Assembly (NCBI GenBank): GCA_029688995.1
Contig: JARULA010000014.1
Location: 1-44,281, forward strand
DNA: 44,281 nt
DNA from: Marinilabiliaceae bacterium ANBcel2
Lineage (GTDB): Bacteria; Bacteroidota; Bacteroidia; Bacteroidales; Marinilabiliaceae
Direction of reading: 5' to 3'
This document shows positions 17,845-26,138 of this stretch, piece after piece. The notes beneath the pieces were generated by a model, which worked only from the letters and a program-made list of their open reading frames with translations, made no database searches and was not told where the DNA came from. The position numbers and the translations under genes are program-made. The stretch's first letter is position 1. Each line of letters begins with the position of its first letter.

Positions 17845-19377
17845 TTAATAATTTACTGTAATTGTAGAATCGGGATCATGAACTACCCTAAATCCCACAT
17901 GATTTGCATCTGAGTACCACCATATACTTTTTGGTATTTGCGGATCGGTCCTCAACCACTGCTCTGTTTTAGTATAATCTCTTGCTGCAACTCGTACCTC
18001 AGCTGCATCACTCTGAAATGATCCTCCCCGTATAACTCTTTCTCCCTGGTTAGCAGGAGATACAGGGTTTGATACTCCATCGCTATATGTTGAATATGTG
18101 TTGGGAGAGTAGTAGTCGAGACAAAATTCGGCCACATTACCCAACATATTTATTAGTCCGAACGGATTTTCTCCCATTCCTTCAGGTTTTGCTGTTCTGT
18201 TGTTGCTGTTCTCTTTGTAGATCACATGTGATGCTATATTTGTTGTATCGGGTCCAAAAATTCTGTTCCACCATCTCTGTGTAGTCAATTTTTTAGGATC
18301 TCCTTCAAAATAGTATGGTGTCTCTTTATTTCCGCGAGCTGCATATTCCCATTCGGCTTCGGTTGGTAATCTGTAATATTTGCCGGTTACTTCGCTTAGC
18401 CATCTGCAATACTCCATAGCAGCATGATGGGTCATGGTTATTGCCGGTCTTGATCCTGTTCCCCATCCCTGATCAGGTGCCCCCCAGGGGGGAGTTGCAC
18501 CTGAGAATCCATCTATCTCAGCTAAATCATCCTCTGTTAATCTTCCCTCTGATGAGGTAGCATTAAACCATGCAAGAAACTCATTCCAGGTAACTTCTAC
18601 CTTAGCAATATAAAAGTCATCAATATTAACTTTAACCTGTGGTCCTTCATCTTTTTCACGAAATGGTTCATCTTTTGGTGATCCCAGTAAAAATGAGCCT
18701 CCCGGAATTGCGACCATATCAAAAGAGACTGCTGTCCCCGGTATCTGTTCGGTGTAGTTTGCAAATGAGTCGATTATGGCCGGTTCGGTAAATGGTTCCC
18801 GGTCGGGCTCTTCTACTCCAAATGTTAAATTTTGCGCATGTACATAGTCGGGATTATAATGTCCTGTATAGCTGTGACAGTTTAGGCAGGAGAGTTCATC
18901 CTGATTATTTTCATAGTGAATATGCGAGTCTATCCCCTCTTGCGAAAGACCTACCGGATACAGGTTGTCATGACAGCTTAAGCATGAAGATTCATAAGTG
19001 AAGTTATCTGCTATATGTGGTGGATGTTTTGCTTCCCAATCAATCTCATCAGGATCTTTAAAAAGGTATCCATAGAGATCTTTAGCTCCATGTTTAATTT
19101 TTGCTTTTATATATCCTTCACCTTTTGGAGGAAGGTGACACTCGGCACATCCAACTGTTACTCCCGATTTATTGTTTACATGATTAGATAATCGCCACGA
19201 CTCTTCAGCATGATCATGCGAATGGCATGAAAAGCAGAACTCATTGGTACTTGTGTATTCAACGGCTTTGTTGTACGGATATACAATTAGCAATGCCGTT
19301 GCTGTACCCGCAATAAAAAGAATTATTCCTCTGCGCCGCTTTATCATATTTTTAATATAACTGATAAAATTTTTCAT
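17845..19377 (-). CDS. NapC/NrfH-like tetraheme cytochrome c fused to a SUMF1/FGE-type domain
   Basis: A 510-residue protein. Residues 17-34 form one N-terminal transmembrane helix. Four CxxCH heme sites follow: 48-52, 77-81, 132-136 and 164-168, in the spacing of a NapC/NrfH-type quinol-oxidising cytochrome. From about 220 to 500 there is a SUMF1/formylglycine-generating-like domain (MVAIPGGSFLLGSP, RLPTEAEWEYAARG, NMLGNVAEF, GGSFQSDAAEVR, GFRVV). The domain lacks the Cys of the usual GFRC end, so generation of formylglycine is unlikely; it may be a binding or scaffold module as in GldK. It leads the operon with two exported Gfo/Idh/MocA proteins, suggesting electron flow between the quinone pool and a periplasmic substrate. 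The fusion is visible in one frame; the function is inferred. Confidence 0.87.
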   Translation of the reverse strand: MKNFISYIKNMIKRRRGIILFIAGTATALLIVYPYNKAVEYTSTNEFCFSCHSHDHAEESWRLSNHVNNKSGVTVGCAECHLPPKGEGYIKAKIKHGAKDLYGYLFKDPDEIDWEAKHPPHIADNFTYESSCLSCHDNLYPVGLSQEGIDSHIHYENNQDELSCLNCHSYTGHYNPDYVHAQNLTFGVEEPDREPFTEPAIIDSFANYTEQIPGTAVSFDMVAIPGGSFLLGSPKDEPFREKDEGPQVKVNIDDFYIAKVEVTWNEFLAWFNATSSEGRLTEDDLAEIDGFSGATPPWGAPDQGWGTGSRPAITMTHHAAMEYCRWLSEVTGKYYRLPTEAEWEYAARGNKETPYYFEGDPKKLTTQRWWNRIFGPDTTNIASHVIYKENSNNRTAKPEGMGENPFGLINMLGNVAEFCLDYYSPNTYSTYSDGVSNPVSPANQGERVIRGGSFQSDAAEVRVAARDYTKTEQWLRTDPQIPKSIWWYSDANHVGFRVVHDPDSTITVNY

Positions 19378-19607
19378 AAAAACAACATATAGAAATATAG
19401 AAAGCCGGTTATTTACGGTTAAAACTAATGTTTAAATAATATTTTATGCACAATTTACTATTATATGGGGGTTAGAGCAGCATTAATTTTATCTTAATAG
19501 CAGGCTTCAAAAGTCTTGTAATTAAGTGGTTAGGAGAGGTGTTAGGGTACTATTTATAATAAGTATAAATTGCAATTTTAAGATGTCGTAGGTTATTATT
19601 TCAATCT

Positions 19608-22175
19608 CTATTTTATCTCATCAAAGGTTTTATCATAATTCTCCCCCATGCTTTTCCTGTAATTGTCAGCAAACCATTGATATGTATATTTTGCTCTGTT
19701 TATATGTTTATCCGTTAACAGAGCCTCTATTTTTGCCTTTAGAGCCTCTTCACTGGTTGAATCTTCCATAAAAATCCTGTCGCAAATTTTAATTACAGTC
19801 TCAGGATCATATTTTAATGATGGCTCATTTATCTGTTTTATTAATATATCTACAATCTTGGATGAGATATCACCTTTAAAGTCATCTAACCACTCATATT
19901 CGGTATCCTCAAGTAGGGGGCCTCTTTCAATAAAGGTGAAGAATTTAAAGAAGTCTTCGGGGTTGTTTAAAACTGGTTTGTTGTTTAAATAACTTACTAT
20001 TTCTATATAGTCACAAAAGAGAGTTTCCGGTTCAATTTTTAAAAACCAGTTCTCCATATTGTTTTCAATTGTTACACCATCAAGTTCTTTTAAAATAAGA
20101 CGCAGCTTATTCATATTAACACCCCGGTTATTGGTTGCTTTTTTCTTATCTAATCCAAACCACAATTTAGAGTTTATCTCTTCTGATGATATCCCTTTAC
20201 CATTTTTCACGCTCTTTAAAAGAATTAATATAAAGAGCTGTCTTACCTTGGGAGTAAAAAGTTGTGTTATCTCTTGCGACTTGTTGTTTATAACTTTAAA
20301 CTCGCCAAAAAGCAGCACCGAATTACTCTTTCTAAAAGCTTTAAGCTCCTCTTTTAGTTTACTATAGCTGCTTATTATAATTTTCTCGCTCTTTTTGCCA
20401 CGGATAATGGTTATCTTTTTAGTTATAATTAACAGAAAAATGGTAGCTATAAAAGTTATTATAAATATTAGGGAGTAATGGATATATGTTAGTCCGTCCT
20501 TTTTATATATCGGCAGTACATCAAGATAGAGTTTCCAAATCTCTTGATCTCCTAATGGCCTGTCCCATATAGCCATATCATTAATAAAGCCGTTAAGGTA
20601 ATTTTCCATCTCAATGGCTTTACCAATATATATATCACCCCGTCCCATAAAAGAGGGGTGGTTTTGTGAAACCACATCTTCTCTTCCATTAACAAAAATG
20701 GCCTGTTCTCCGGTACTCTTTGTATATCTCCAAACAATATGTACCCATTCATTAAATCGAACCGATCTTTTACCTGTTGCATCGTTTGCATAAAAGCCAA
20801 AATAGGGTTGAAAGTAGCGAAGTTGAAGATGTAGTCCCTGCCTATAGGCGGGATCAATTGTTCCCAAAATAGTTCTATCTCTGCGCTCCCCTTCTTCGCG
20901 TGGAACCAGTTTTATCCATGCACTTACCGTAAAATCGCTATTGTGGATACCCATCTCTTCAGCTCCCGAGAGTTTTATCCATGCACTATCACCTAAAAAA
21001 GCGACTGTTCCCTTCTCCTCATCTTCTTTATAATTTATATTATGAGCTTCTCCATGATCTCTATTTGGACCTGAGTCGGAGGCATCCCCGTTAAAACGGT
21101 AATAGGCTTTAAGTTTGTGATCAAGATTTAATGGGGTTGCAATAAAGTTTTGGGTGATATTAGAAGTTGCTCTGTTAACATTTATAGCCTTTGGTGTGAA
21201 TTCAAAGCCCGGCTTAAAAGGGGAAAGTGAGAGTTCTTCTCCTGCAAGAAAGGGGAAAGAGTACCTTCCGCTGGTTATTGCATTTCTTGATCCCTTCCAG
21301 CTTACATCTGATAGTGGTTGAAGATTATAGGTAACATCCCCTTTAATTGTTTTAAGAGACTTCAGGTTTTCTATAATGCTTTCAAATACAGGATCGTAGC
21401 TGTTGTGCACTATAAAATTGGGCTGTTTTCCTGTAGTTTTCCAAAGGTTAATTAAATGTGATATTAAAAAAGGGTTTTCGTTAATATGTTTATGTGTAAA
21501 AGGGATCTCAATACCCGTGGTATCACGTGGCAGGTTATATCCGTTAAAAAACATCAAAATATTACCCGAATCTCCTTTTATAAACTCTCCGTGAAAATCG
21601 GGCTGCAGCGATGTTGAGAAGTAGGGTTGAACCATATAGTCCCAGGTATAATGAAATAGTGCGGGCGCATCAGTATGGTTTTGAAGTGTAAAAAAGATTA
21701 GTTTATCTCCATCATTAGCAATCTGATTTAATGATGGCCAGTTAGAAGAATTATTTTCATCTGGGTTGAATATACTATTATATAGATTAGAGGAGCGCAA
21801 TGCATCTTCTATATAAAATGAGGGGAAGTTATAGTCTATAAAAAGAGTTATAATTTCCCCGGGATTATCTTTAAAAAAATTATTGAGATCAGTTAAAAAA
21901 AGAGTGAAGTTAACCTTTTCTTTATCAGGGGTCACTATTTTTACCGCCCTCTCATCGGTATCAACTTCAAGACGTAATATAAAACCTCTTACATTAGTTT
22001 TTAAAAGCTCAGCCGGTGTTAATTGCTCTTTTTCAAGTCTGTTATTTAAATCGGAATAGTTGGCTACCTGTATAAATTCCGAGTCAAATCCATTTGTGCC
22101 TGCAATGACTTTAAATGGAGAAAGCGTTGTTATTATAATCCAACATATAACAAGTATGTAGAGATTTTTATTCAC
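19608..22175 (-). CDS. Transmembrane SARP-type regulator with PLC-like and LamG sensor region
   Basis: An 855-residue protein in one frame. Residues 1-26 are a signal sequence. Residues about 30-330 resemble a PI-PLC X domain (NVRGFILRLEVD, FFKDNPGEIITLFIDY) but lack the catalytic THNS-type His at the start. Residues about 355-550 are a LamG/concanavalin-like fold (AYYRFNGDASD..G, FTVSAWIKL, DMAIWDRPL). A transmembrane helix spans 564-586. The rest is cytosolic: an OmpR/SARP-type winged helix (about 618-715, FGEFKVIN..FTPKVRQLFILILL) then a BTAD-like helical region (718-845). It therefore looks like a one-component receptor that senses a ligand outside and binds DNA inside. The gene sits between the DUF4270 operon and the cytochrome-SUMF1 operon; its targets are unknown. 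Confidence 0.77.
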   Translation of the reverse strand: MNKNLYILVICWIIITTLSPFKVIAGTNGFDSEFIQVANYSDLNNRLEKEQLTPAELLKTNVRGFILRLEVDTDERAVKIVTPDKEKVNFTLFLTDLNNFFKDNPGEIITLFIDYNFPSFYIEDALRSSNLYNSIFNPDENNSSNWPSLNQIANDGDKLIFFTLQNHTDAPALFHYTWDYMVQPYFSTSLQPDFHGEFIKGDSGNILMFFNGYNLPRDTTGIEIPFTHKHINENPFLISHLINLWKTTGKQPNFIVHNSYDPVFESIIENLKSLKTIKGDVTYNLQPLSDVSWKGSRNAITSGRYSFPFLAGEELSLSPFKPGFEFTPKAINVNRATSNITQNFIATPLNLDHKLKAYYRFNGDASDSGPNRDHGEAHNINYKEDEEKGTVAFLGDSAWIKLSGAEEMGIHNSDFTVSAWIKLVPREEGERRDRTILGTIDPAYRQGLHLQLRYFQPYFGFYANDATGKRSVRFNEWVHIVWRYTKSTGEQAIFVNGREDVVSQNHPSFMGRGDIYIGKAIEMENYLNGFINDMAIWDRPLGDQEIWKLYLDVLPIYKKDGLTYIHYSLIFIITFIATIFLLIITKKITIIRGKKSEKIIISSYSKLKEELKAFRKSNSVLLFGEFKVINNKSQEITQLFTPKVRQLFILILLKSVKNGKGISSEEINSKLWFGLDKKKATNNRGVNMNKLRLILKELDGVTIENNMENWFLKIEPETLFCDYIEIVSYLNNKPVLNNPEDFFKFFTFIERGPLLEDTEYEWLDDFKGDISSKIVDILIKQINEPSLKYDPETVIKICDRIFMEDSTSEEALKAKIEALLTDKHINRAKYTYQWFADNYRKSMGENYDKTFDEIK

Positions 22176-22196
22176 ACCGTAATTACTCTTTTAAAT

Positions 22197-22222
22197 TTGG
22201 TCAATTTTTGCAAGTTGACCAA
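22197..22222 (-). promoter_or_regulatory. Inverted repeat upstream of the membrane SARP-type regulator
   Basis: TTGGTCAA (22197-22204) and TTGACCAA (22215-22222) form a perfect 8-base inverted repeat with a 10-base spacer, 22 bases before the regulator start codon. It could be an operator or an RNA hairpin in the leader. A second palindrome, AAACATTTTAATGTTT (22231-22246), overlaps the DUF4270 stop codon. Confidence 0.45.
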
Positions 22223-22237
22223 TTATGTTTAAACATT

Positions 22238-23677
22238 TTAATGTTTAACGTATTTTACAATAACCTCTGGAGAATACTCTTCATGGTTATTATATAAAAC
22301 CACTCTCCTGAAATTGTATTGTGGCGCTCTGGTTATGAGATAGAACGGTTCTATTTCATAGTTGGGATTTTCATCTATTTTTTGAACAATTTCTTCGAAA
22401 TATTGCTGATTTATTCTAAATCTAAAGATCTTATCATTACTGTTATATTCAGATACTGCATTTGTAAAAGCCAGGCGGTACGAGCCCTCATCATCTCTAT
22501 ACCCTGCATTGATAAAGCTGCCCTCTTCATCTTTTTGTACTATTGCAACCTCCGTGTTCATAGGCATATAGAGATCTTCTTTGTCAATTAAAGAGCTCTC
22601 TTCATCTACATAAAAAATCAAATCGGCTCCGCTTATTCCATATTTTTTATCATCAAGATTGTTATCTGCCGAAAGCGAGTCGGCCCACTGTTTGAACAGT
22701 TCGTTCAGGTCAAACTTGCCATAGCTTCCTGCCATGCCTTGCAGATAAATGTGTGAGCTGTTGTTAGAGTTAAAAGTAATATCTTCAGGATGATCATGTT
22801 CAAAGCGATTAAAAAATCGGCACTCTTCATTTACTGGGAACCTGTACTCTTTCTTCTCTTTTTTCAGAAGTTCATCCTCTTCAACATCGTATGTCTCTTT
22901 GTGGTAATGTAGAGAAACATTAGTTGCGGGGTGCTGCATATGAATCCTCACCAGTGATCCTGCAGAGCCATTCTCTTGATCTTCGGGCTCTTTAACGGCA
23001 ATGTATAATCCGTTAAAAGCATCTTTTAAAGCATTACGGTCGGCAAGCTCCTCCTTTGAAAAGTTGAAAAATCTGTCACGCAGTTCATCATTAAGTTTTA
23101 TATTCACTCTGTGTATATAGTTATCCTGCTCCCATATAGAATCGGGCTGATTATCCCATGCGCTAAATTCAAATTCTCCGATTGGTTCAGGTTTATACCG
23201 TCCTTCCATCTCCTCATTATTGTAATATCTTGTTGTCTGGTCCAGACGATCATCCAGTTCAAATATTTGCAGGGTGTGTACTGCTGAGCTGTCACCATAC
23301 CAGTTTTTATAGGTATATCCAAGATTTAGTACAAGTGAATCAGCAAAGTAGTTCTTTTCATCAAACTTAAACCCTTCAACTCTCTCCGAGATATTTAGCT
23401 CTGTAACTATTTCGGCTTTTGATCTCCCCATCAGGGGGTCATTGAAGTAACCCAATACTCCGTATGCATTTCTGGAACCATCATCTGAAATAATCCTTTC
23501 AGGCAATCTGTTTTCACCCTTAATTTCTTTTGAATAAGTTCCTGCTTCAAGAAAATCTTCTGATGGTAAAATATCAAGCCCTAATTCGGAGGGATCGTTA
23601 TTACATCCCGTTAATATAAGAGCAGATAAAAGAAAAAGTCCTAAATGTTTTTTCAGCCTCTCTGTTTTGTGTTGCAT
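22238..23677 (-). CDS. DUF4270 family lipoprotein
   Basis: The 479-residue protein has a signal peptide ending in a lipobox, ILTGC, near residue 25. The mature start NNDPSELGLDILPSED and the YGVLGYFNDPLMGRSKAEIVTELN segment are typical of DUF4270, a Bacteroidota lipoprotein family of unknown function. It is 42 bases downstream of the single-domain GT5-like gene and probably shares its promoter. The pairing of DUF4270 and GT5-like genes next to panC is, from memory, recurrent in Bacteroidota. Outer-membrane location is likely. Confidence 0.85.
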   Translation of the reverse strand: MQHKTERLKKHLGLFLLSALILTGCNNDPSELGLDILPSEDFLEAGTYSKEIKGENRLPERIISDDGSRNAYGVLGYFNDPLMGRSKAEIVTELNISERVEGFKFDEKNYFADSLVLNLGYTYKNWYGDSSAVHTLQIFELDDRLDQTTRYYNNEEMEGRYKPEPIGEFEFSAWDNQPDSIWEQDNYIHRVNIKLNDELRDRFFNFSKEELADRNALKDAFNGLYIAVKEPEDQENGSAGSLVRIHMQHPATNVSLHYHKETYDVEEDELLKKEKKEYRFPVNEECRFFNRFEHDHPEDITFNSNNSSHIYLQGMAGSYGKFDLNELFKQWADSLSADNNLDDKKYGISGADLIFYVDEESSLIDKEDLYMPMNTEVAIVQKDEEGSFINAGYRDDEGSYRLAFTNAVSEYNSNDKIFRFRINQQYFEEIVQKIDENPNYEIEPFYLITRAPQYNFRRVVLYNNHEEYSPEVIVKYVKH

Positions 23678-23719
23678 ATAGCAGTTTTAATTTAAAGTCT
23701 TTTTGCCGGCTGTAATAAT

Positions 23720-24520
23720 TTAAACGATAGAGTCATAAAAGTCATTGCATTTATCAATAAATGAGTCTTTGTCATGATATGGCATAAATGGCTTTCCCGA
23801 CTCTTCTATAAATTTTTTCACCTCTTCGTTAATTGATTCACTGCCCTGAATTACTGCATCAGACATCTCTATTGCCAGTTTTGATAAATTCTCATAAGTA
23901 GGGTCATCAAGTAGCTTTAACTCTTTTTTATTGATCCCCATTTCAATCACCTTATCTTTCATCCTCTTATCAAGAGGATTTTTAAATTCATCATTAAAAA
24001 CTGTATAGACAACTTTTGACTTTTCAAAAAACGGATCCTCATTCATCAGTTTTTTTATCAAAAGAGGAGCTAATGACGTAAACCAGCCGCTACAATGTAT
24101 AATATCCGGCGTCCATCTTAATTTTTTAATTGTCTCGAGCACACCTCTTGCAAAAAAGAGTGCTCTTTCGTCATTGTCATCAAATTCGGTGCCATCTTTA
24201 CTGCAAACTGTCTGTTTACGCTTAAAAAAATCTTCATTGTCTATAAAATAGACCTGCATACGTGCAGTAGGAATTGATGCTACCTTAATAATTAATGGAT
24301 GATCTGTATCATCTATAATAAGATTCATCCCTGATAGTCGAATAACTTCATGAAGTTGATTGCGTCTTTCATTTATTGATCCGAAGCGTGGCATAAAGGT
24401 TCGTATCTCTTTCCCTTTTTCCTGGATGCCTTGTGGTAACTCACGAGACAGAACTGACATCTCATTTTCCGGAAGATATGGGGTCATTTCCTGAGATATG
24501 AATAAAACCTTTTTTTTCAT
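23720..24520 (-). CDS. Glycogen/starch synthase N-terminal-domain-like protein (GT5-like, single domain)
   Basis: The 266-residue protein resembles only the N-terminal Rossmann half of glycogen synthase: KKKVLFISQEMTPYLPENEMS, then MPRFGSINERRNQLHEV, VYFIDNEDFF and PDIIHCSGWFTSLAPLLIK. Full GT5 enzymes are about 470-500 residues. The ADP-glucose motif KTGGL is replaced by LPENE, and the C-terminal domain with its catalytic residues is absent, so it is unlikely to elongate glycogen alone. It has a good promoter (24633-24664), is divergent from panC, and is followed by DUF4270. Databases often label such Bacteroidota proteins glycogen synthase; I regard its function as unknown. Confidence 0.8.
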   Translation of the reverse strand: MKKKVLFISQEMTPYLPENEMSVLSRELPQGIQEKGKEIRTFMPRFGSINERRNQLHEVIRLSGMNLIIDDTDHPLIIKVASIPTARMQVYFIDNEDFFKRKQTVCSKDGTEFDDNDERALFFARGVLETIKKLRWTPDIIHCSGWFTSLAPLLIKKLMNEDPFFEKSKVVYTVFNDEFKNPLDKRMKDKVIEMGINKKELKLLDDPTYENLSKLAIEMSDAVIQGSESINEEVKKFIEESGKPFMPYHDKDSFIDKCNDFYDSIV

Positions 24521-24864
24521 CAGTATATATTTTAAAAGTTAATGGTCTTATGCAATATTCATAATTTTTCACCCTCATCTATCTGTATTAGAAGAGAGTG
24601 TTCCCAATGTTTTTTTACTATATAAGACTTTGCAAAAATAGTGAAAAAAATGTTGTAAAACAAAGTTGACGCCTTTTTGCAAATGGTTTTCAGGGCTCTG
24701 TTACAGAATATAAAGTTGTTGTTATTAAATATATTTTAGCAGAGTAGTTTTATGTTTAAATTTTATTCATTTAATTTACTCTTTTAAATTTTTGTTTGGC
24801 CGTTTAGTTCTCTTTTTTGAGTTAGCGGCGCTATTTTATATAATAAAATTTTCTTGATAAAGTG
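24521..24864. other. Divergent intergenic region between the GT5-like gene and panC
   Basis: About 344 AT-rich bases with no supported gene. It holds the minus-strand promoter at 24633-24664. On the plus side I see T-rich sequence (for example TTTTTGTTTGG near 24790) but no exact TAnnTTTG for panC, and no convincing riboswitch or tRNA. Confidence 0.6.
24633..24664 (-). promoter_or_regulatory. Bacteroidota-type promoter for the GT5-like/DUF4270 operon
   Basis: On the minus strand TTTG (24661-24664), 20 bases, then TATTTTTG (24633-24640) matches the TTTG / TAnnTTTG consensus exactly. The start would be near 24626, giving a leader of about 105 bases. Confidence 0.72.
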
Positions 24865-25719
24865 ATGCAAATTATTGAGCTGTCCTCAAAAATGAGCAGT
24901 GTTGCCCAATTACTGCGAAAGGAGCGTAAAACTACAGGATTTGTTCCCACTATGGGAGCTCTTCATAAGGGGCACCTCTCTTTGGTGGAGGAGGCAAAAA
25001 AACAGTGTGATATTGTTATAGTTAGCATATTTGTTAATCCAACACAGTTTAATGATAAGAATGATCTTAAGAACTATCCCAGGGATACAAAAAAAGATAT
25101 TGAATTATTAAAAGAGGTGGGATGTGAACTTCTTTTTCTTCCCGATGTTAAACAGATATATCCCGAACCCGATAATCGTACATATGATTTTGGTAATTTA
25201 GACAAGGTAATGGAGGGGTACTATCGTCCCGGGCATTTCAACGGAGTTGCCCAGGTAGTAAGTAGATTGTTTGATATTGTAAAACCCGATAAAGCCTTTT
25301 TTGGTGAGAAAGACTATCAGCAACTTGCTATTATCAGGGAGATGACACGAAAGTTAAATTATGATATTGAAATAGTTGGGGTTCCTACAATACGGGAGGA
25401 TGACGGATTGGCTATGAGTTCGCGTAATATGCTGCTTACAAAAGAGCAGAGAAAAAAATCTACCGTTATTGCACGTACATTATTTGAATCTTATAATTTT
25501 GCAAAGTCAAAAAGTATAGAAGAAACTATTAACTTTGTAGTCGAAAAGATAGATAATGTATCGGGATTTAACACCGAGTATTTTGAGATAGTTGATGGTG
25601 ATACATTGCAAAGAGTGAATAGTTGGGATCAGAGTGGATATATCGCCGGATGCATAGCTGTTTATGCCGGGGATATCAGACTCATAGATAATGTGATTTA
25701 CAAAAAAGAGATGTCATGA
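24865..25719 (+). CDS. panC: Pantothenate synthetase (pantoate-beta-alanine ligase)
   Basis: A 284-residue enzyme of vitamin B5 synthesis that joins pantoate and beta-alanine with ATP. Motifs: [13 protein letters not shown] (HxGH nucleotidyl motif), [17 protein letters not shown] and MSSRN. I chose the ATG at 24865 over the in-frame GTG three bases before it, since that gives the normal MQIIE-type start. The stop overlaps the panD ATG by 4 bases (ATGA), so the two are translationally coupled and make both halves of the pathway end in order. Confidence 0.96.
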   Translation: MQIIELSSKMSSVAQLLRKERKTTGFVPTMGALHKGHLSLVEEAKKQCDIVIVSIFVNPTQFNDKNDLKNYPRDTKKDIELLKEVGCELLFLPDVKQIYPEPDNRTYDFGNLDKVMEGYYRPGHFNGVAQVVSRLFDIVKPDKAFFGEKDYQQLAIIREMTRKLNYDIEIVGVPTIREDDGLAMSSRNMLLTKEQRKKSTVIARTLFESYNFAKSKSIEETINFVVEKIDNVSGFNTEYFEIVDGDTLQRVNSWDQSGYIAGCIAVYAGDIRLIDNVIYKKEMS

Positions 25720-26066
25720 ACATTCATGTTGTGAAATCAAAGTTACACAACGTAACTGTAACAGAAGCAAACCTGAATTATGTAGGTTCCATAACCATAG
25801 ATGAGGATTTGATGGATGCTGCCAATATTATGGAACATGAAAAGGTTCAGGTTGTGAATAATAATAACGGTGAGCGAATAGAAACCTATGTAATTAAAGG
25901 TGAGCGCGGTTCCGGCGTTATTTGTCTGAACGGGGCAGCTGCCCGAAAAGTGGCAGTTGGTGATGTAGTAATAATTATTACTTATGCTATGATGTCAGTA
26001 GGGGAAGCAAAAGAGTTTGAGCCTGTTTTTATATTCCCCGATACCGACACCAATATGCTGGTATAG
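25716..26066 (+). CDS. panD: Aspartate 1-decarboxylase precursor
   Basis: The 116-residue proenzyme makes beta-alanine, the PanC substrate. The self-cleavage site is Gly24-Ser25 in NYVGSITID; Ser25 becomes the pyruvoyl group. The internal LNGAAAR segment is also conserved. Length is usual for the family. It starts inside the panC stop codon (4-base overlap) and is followed by a strong terminator at 26093-26132. Confidence 0.96.
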   Translation: MNIHVVKSKLHNVTVTEANLNYVGSITIDEDLMDAANIMEHEKVQVVNNNNGERIETYVIKGERGSGVICLNGAAARKVAVGDVVIIITYAMMSVGEAKEFEPVFIFPDTDTNMLV

Positions 26067-26092
26067 AATTTATTTGTTAAAATTTTTATATC

Positions 26093-26132
26093 TGCCGGAC
26101 TTCCAGCAAGCGGAGTCCGGCAATTCTTTTTT
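26093..26132 (+). terminator. Intrinsic terminator after panD, abutting radA
   Basis: TGCCGGACT (26093-26101) and AGTCCGGCA (26114-26122) make a 9-base GC-rich stem with a 12-base loop, then TTCTTTTTT (26124-26132). The radA ATG is only 6 bases later. Confidence 0.82.
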
Positions 26133-26138
26133 ACCGTT

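Noticed and set aside
17845-19377. Active formylglycine-generating enzyme
   Set aside because: The domain ends GFRVV without the expected Cys, and no sulfatase gene is near; a structural role is more likely.
19378-19607. Clear promoter for the six-gene operon
   Set aside because: The 230-base gap is AT-rich but has no exact TAnnTTTG on the minus strand; a promoter must exist but I cannot place it.
19608-22175. Functional PI-specific phospholipase C
   Set aside because: The region lacks the catalytic His near the start of the X domain; the fold resemblance is limited to the VRGF..L and NPGE..TLFID blocks.
24862-25719. GTG start for panC three bases before the ATG
   Set aside because: The ATG at 24865 gives the family-typical N-terminus.
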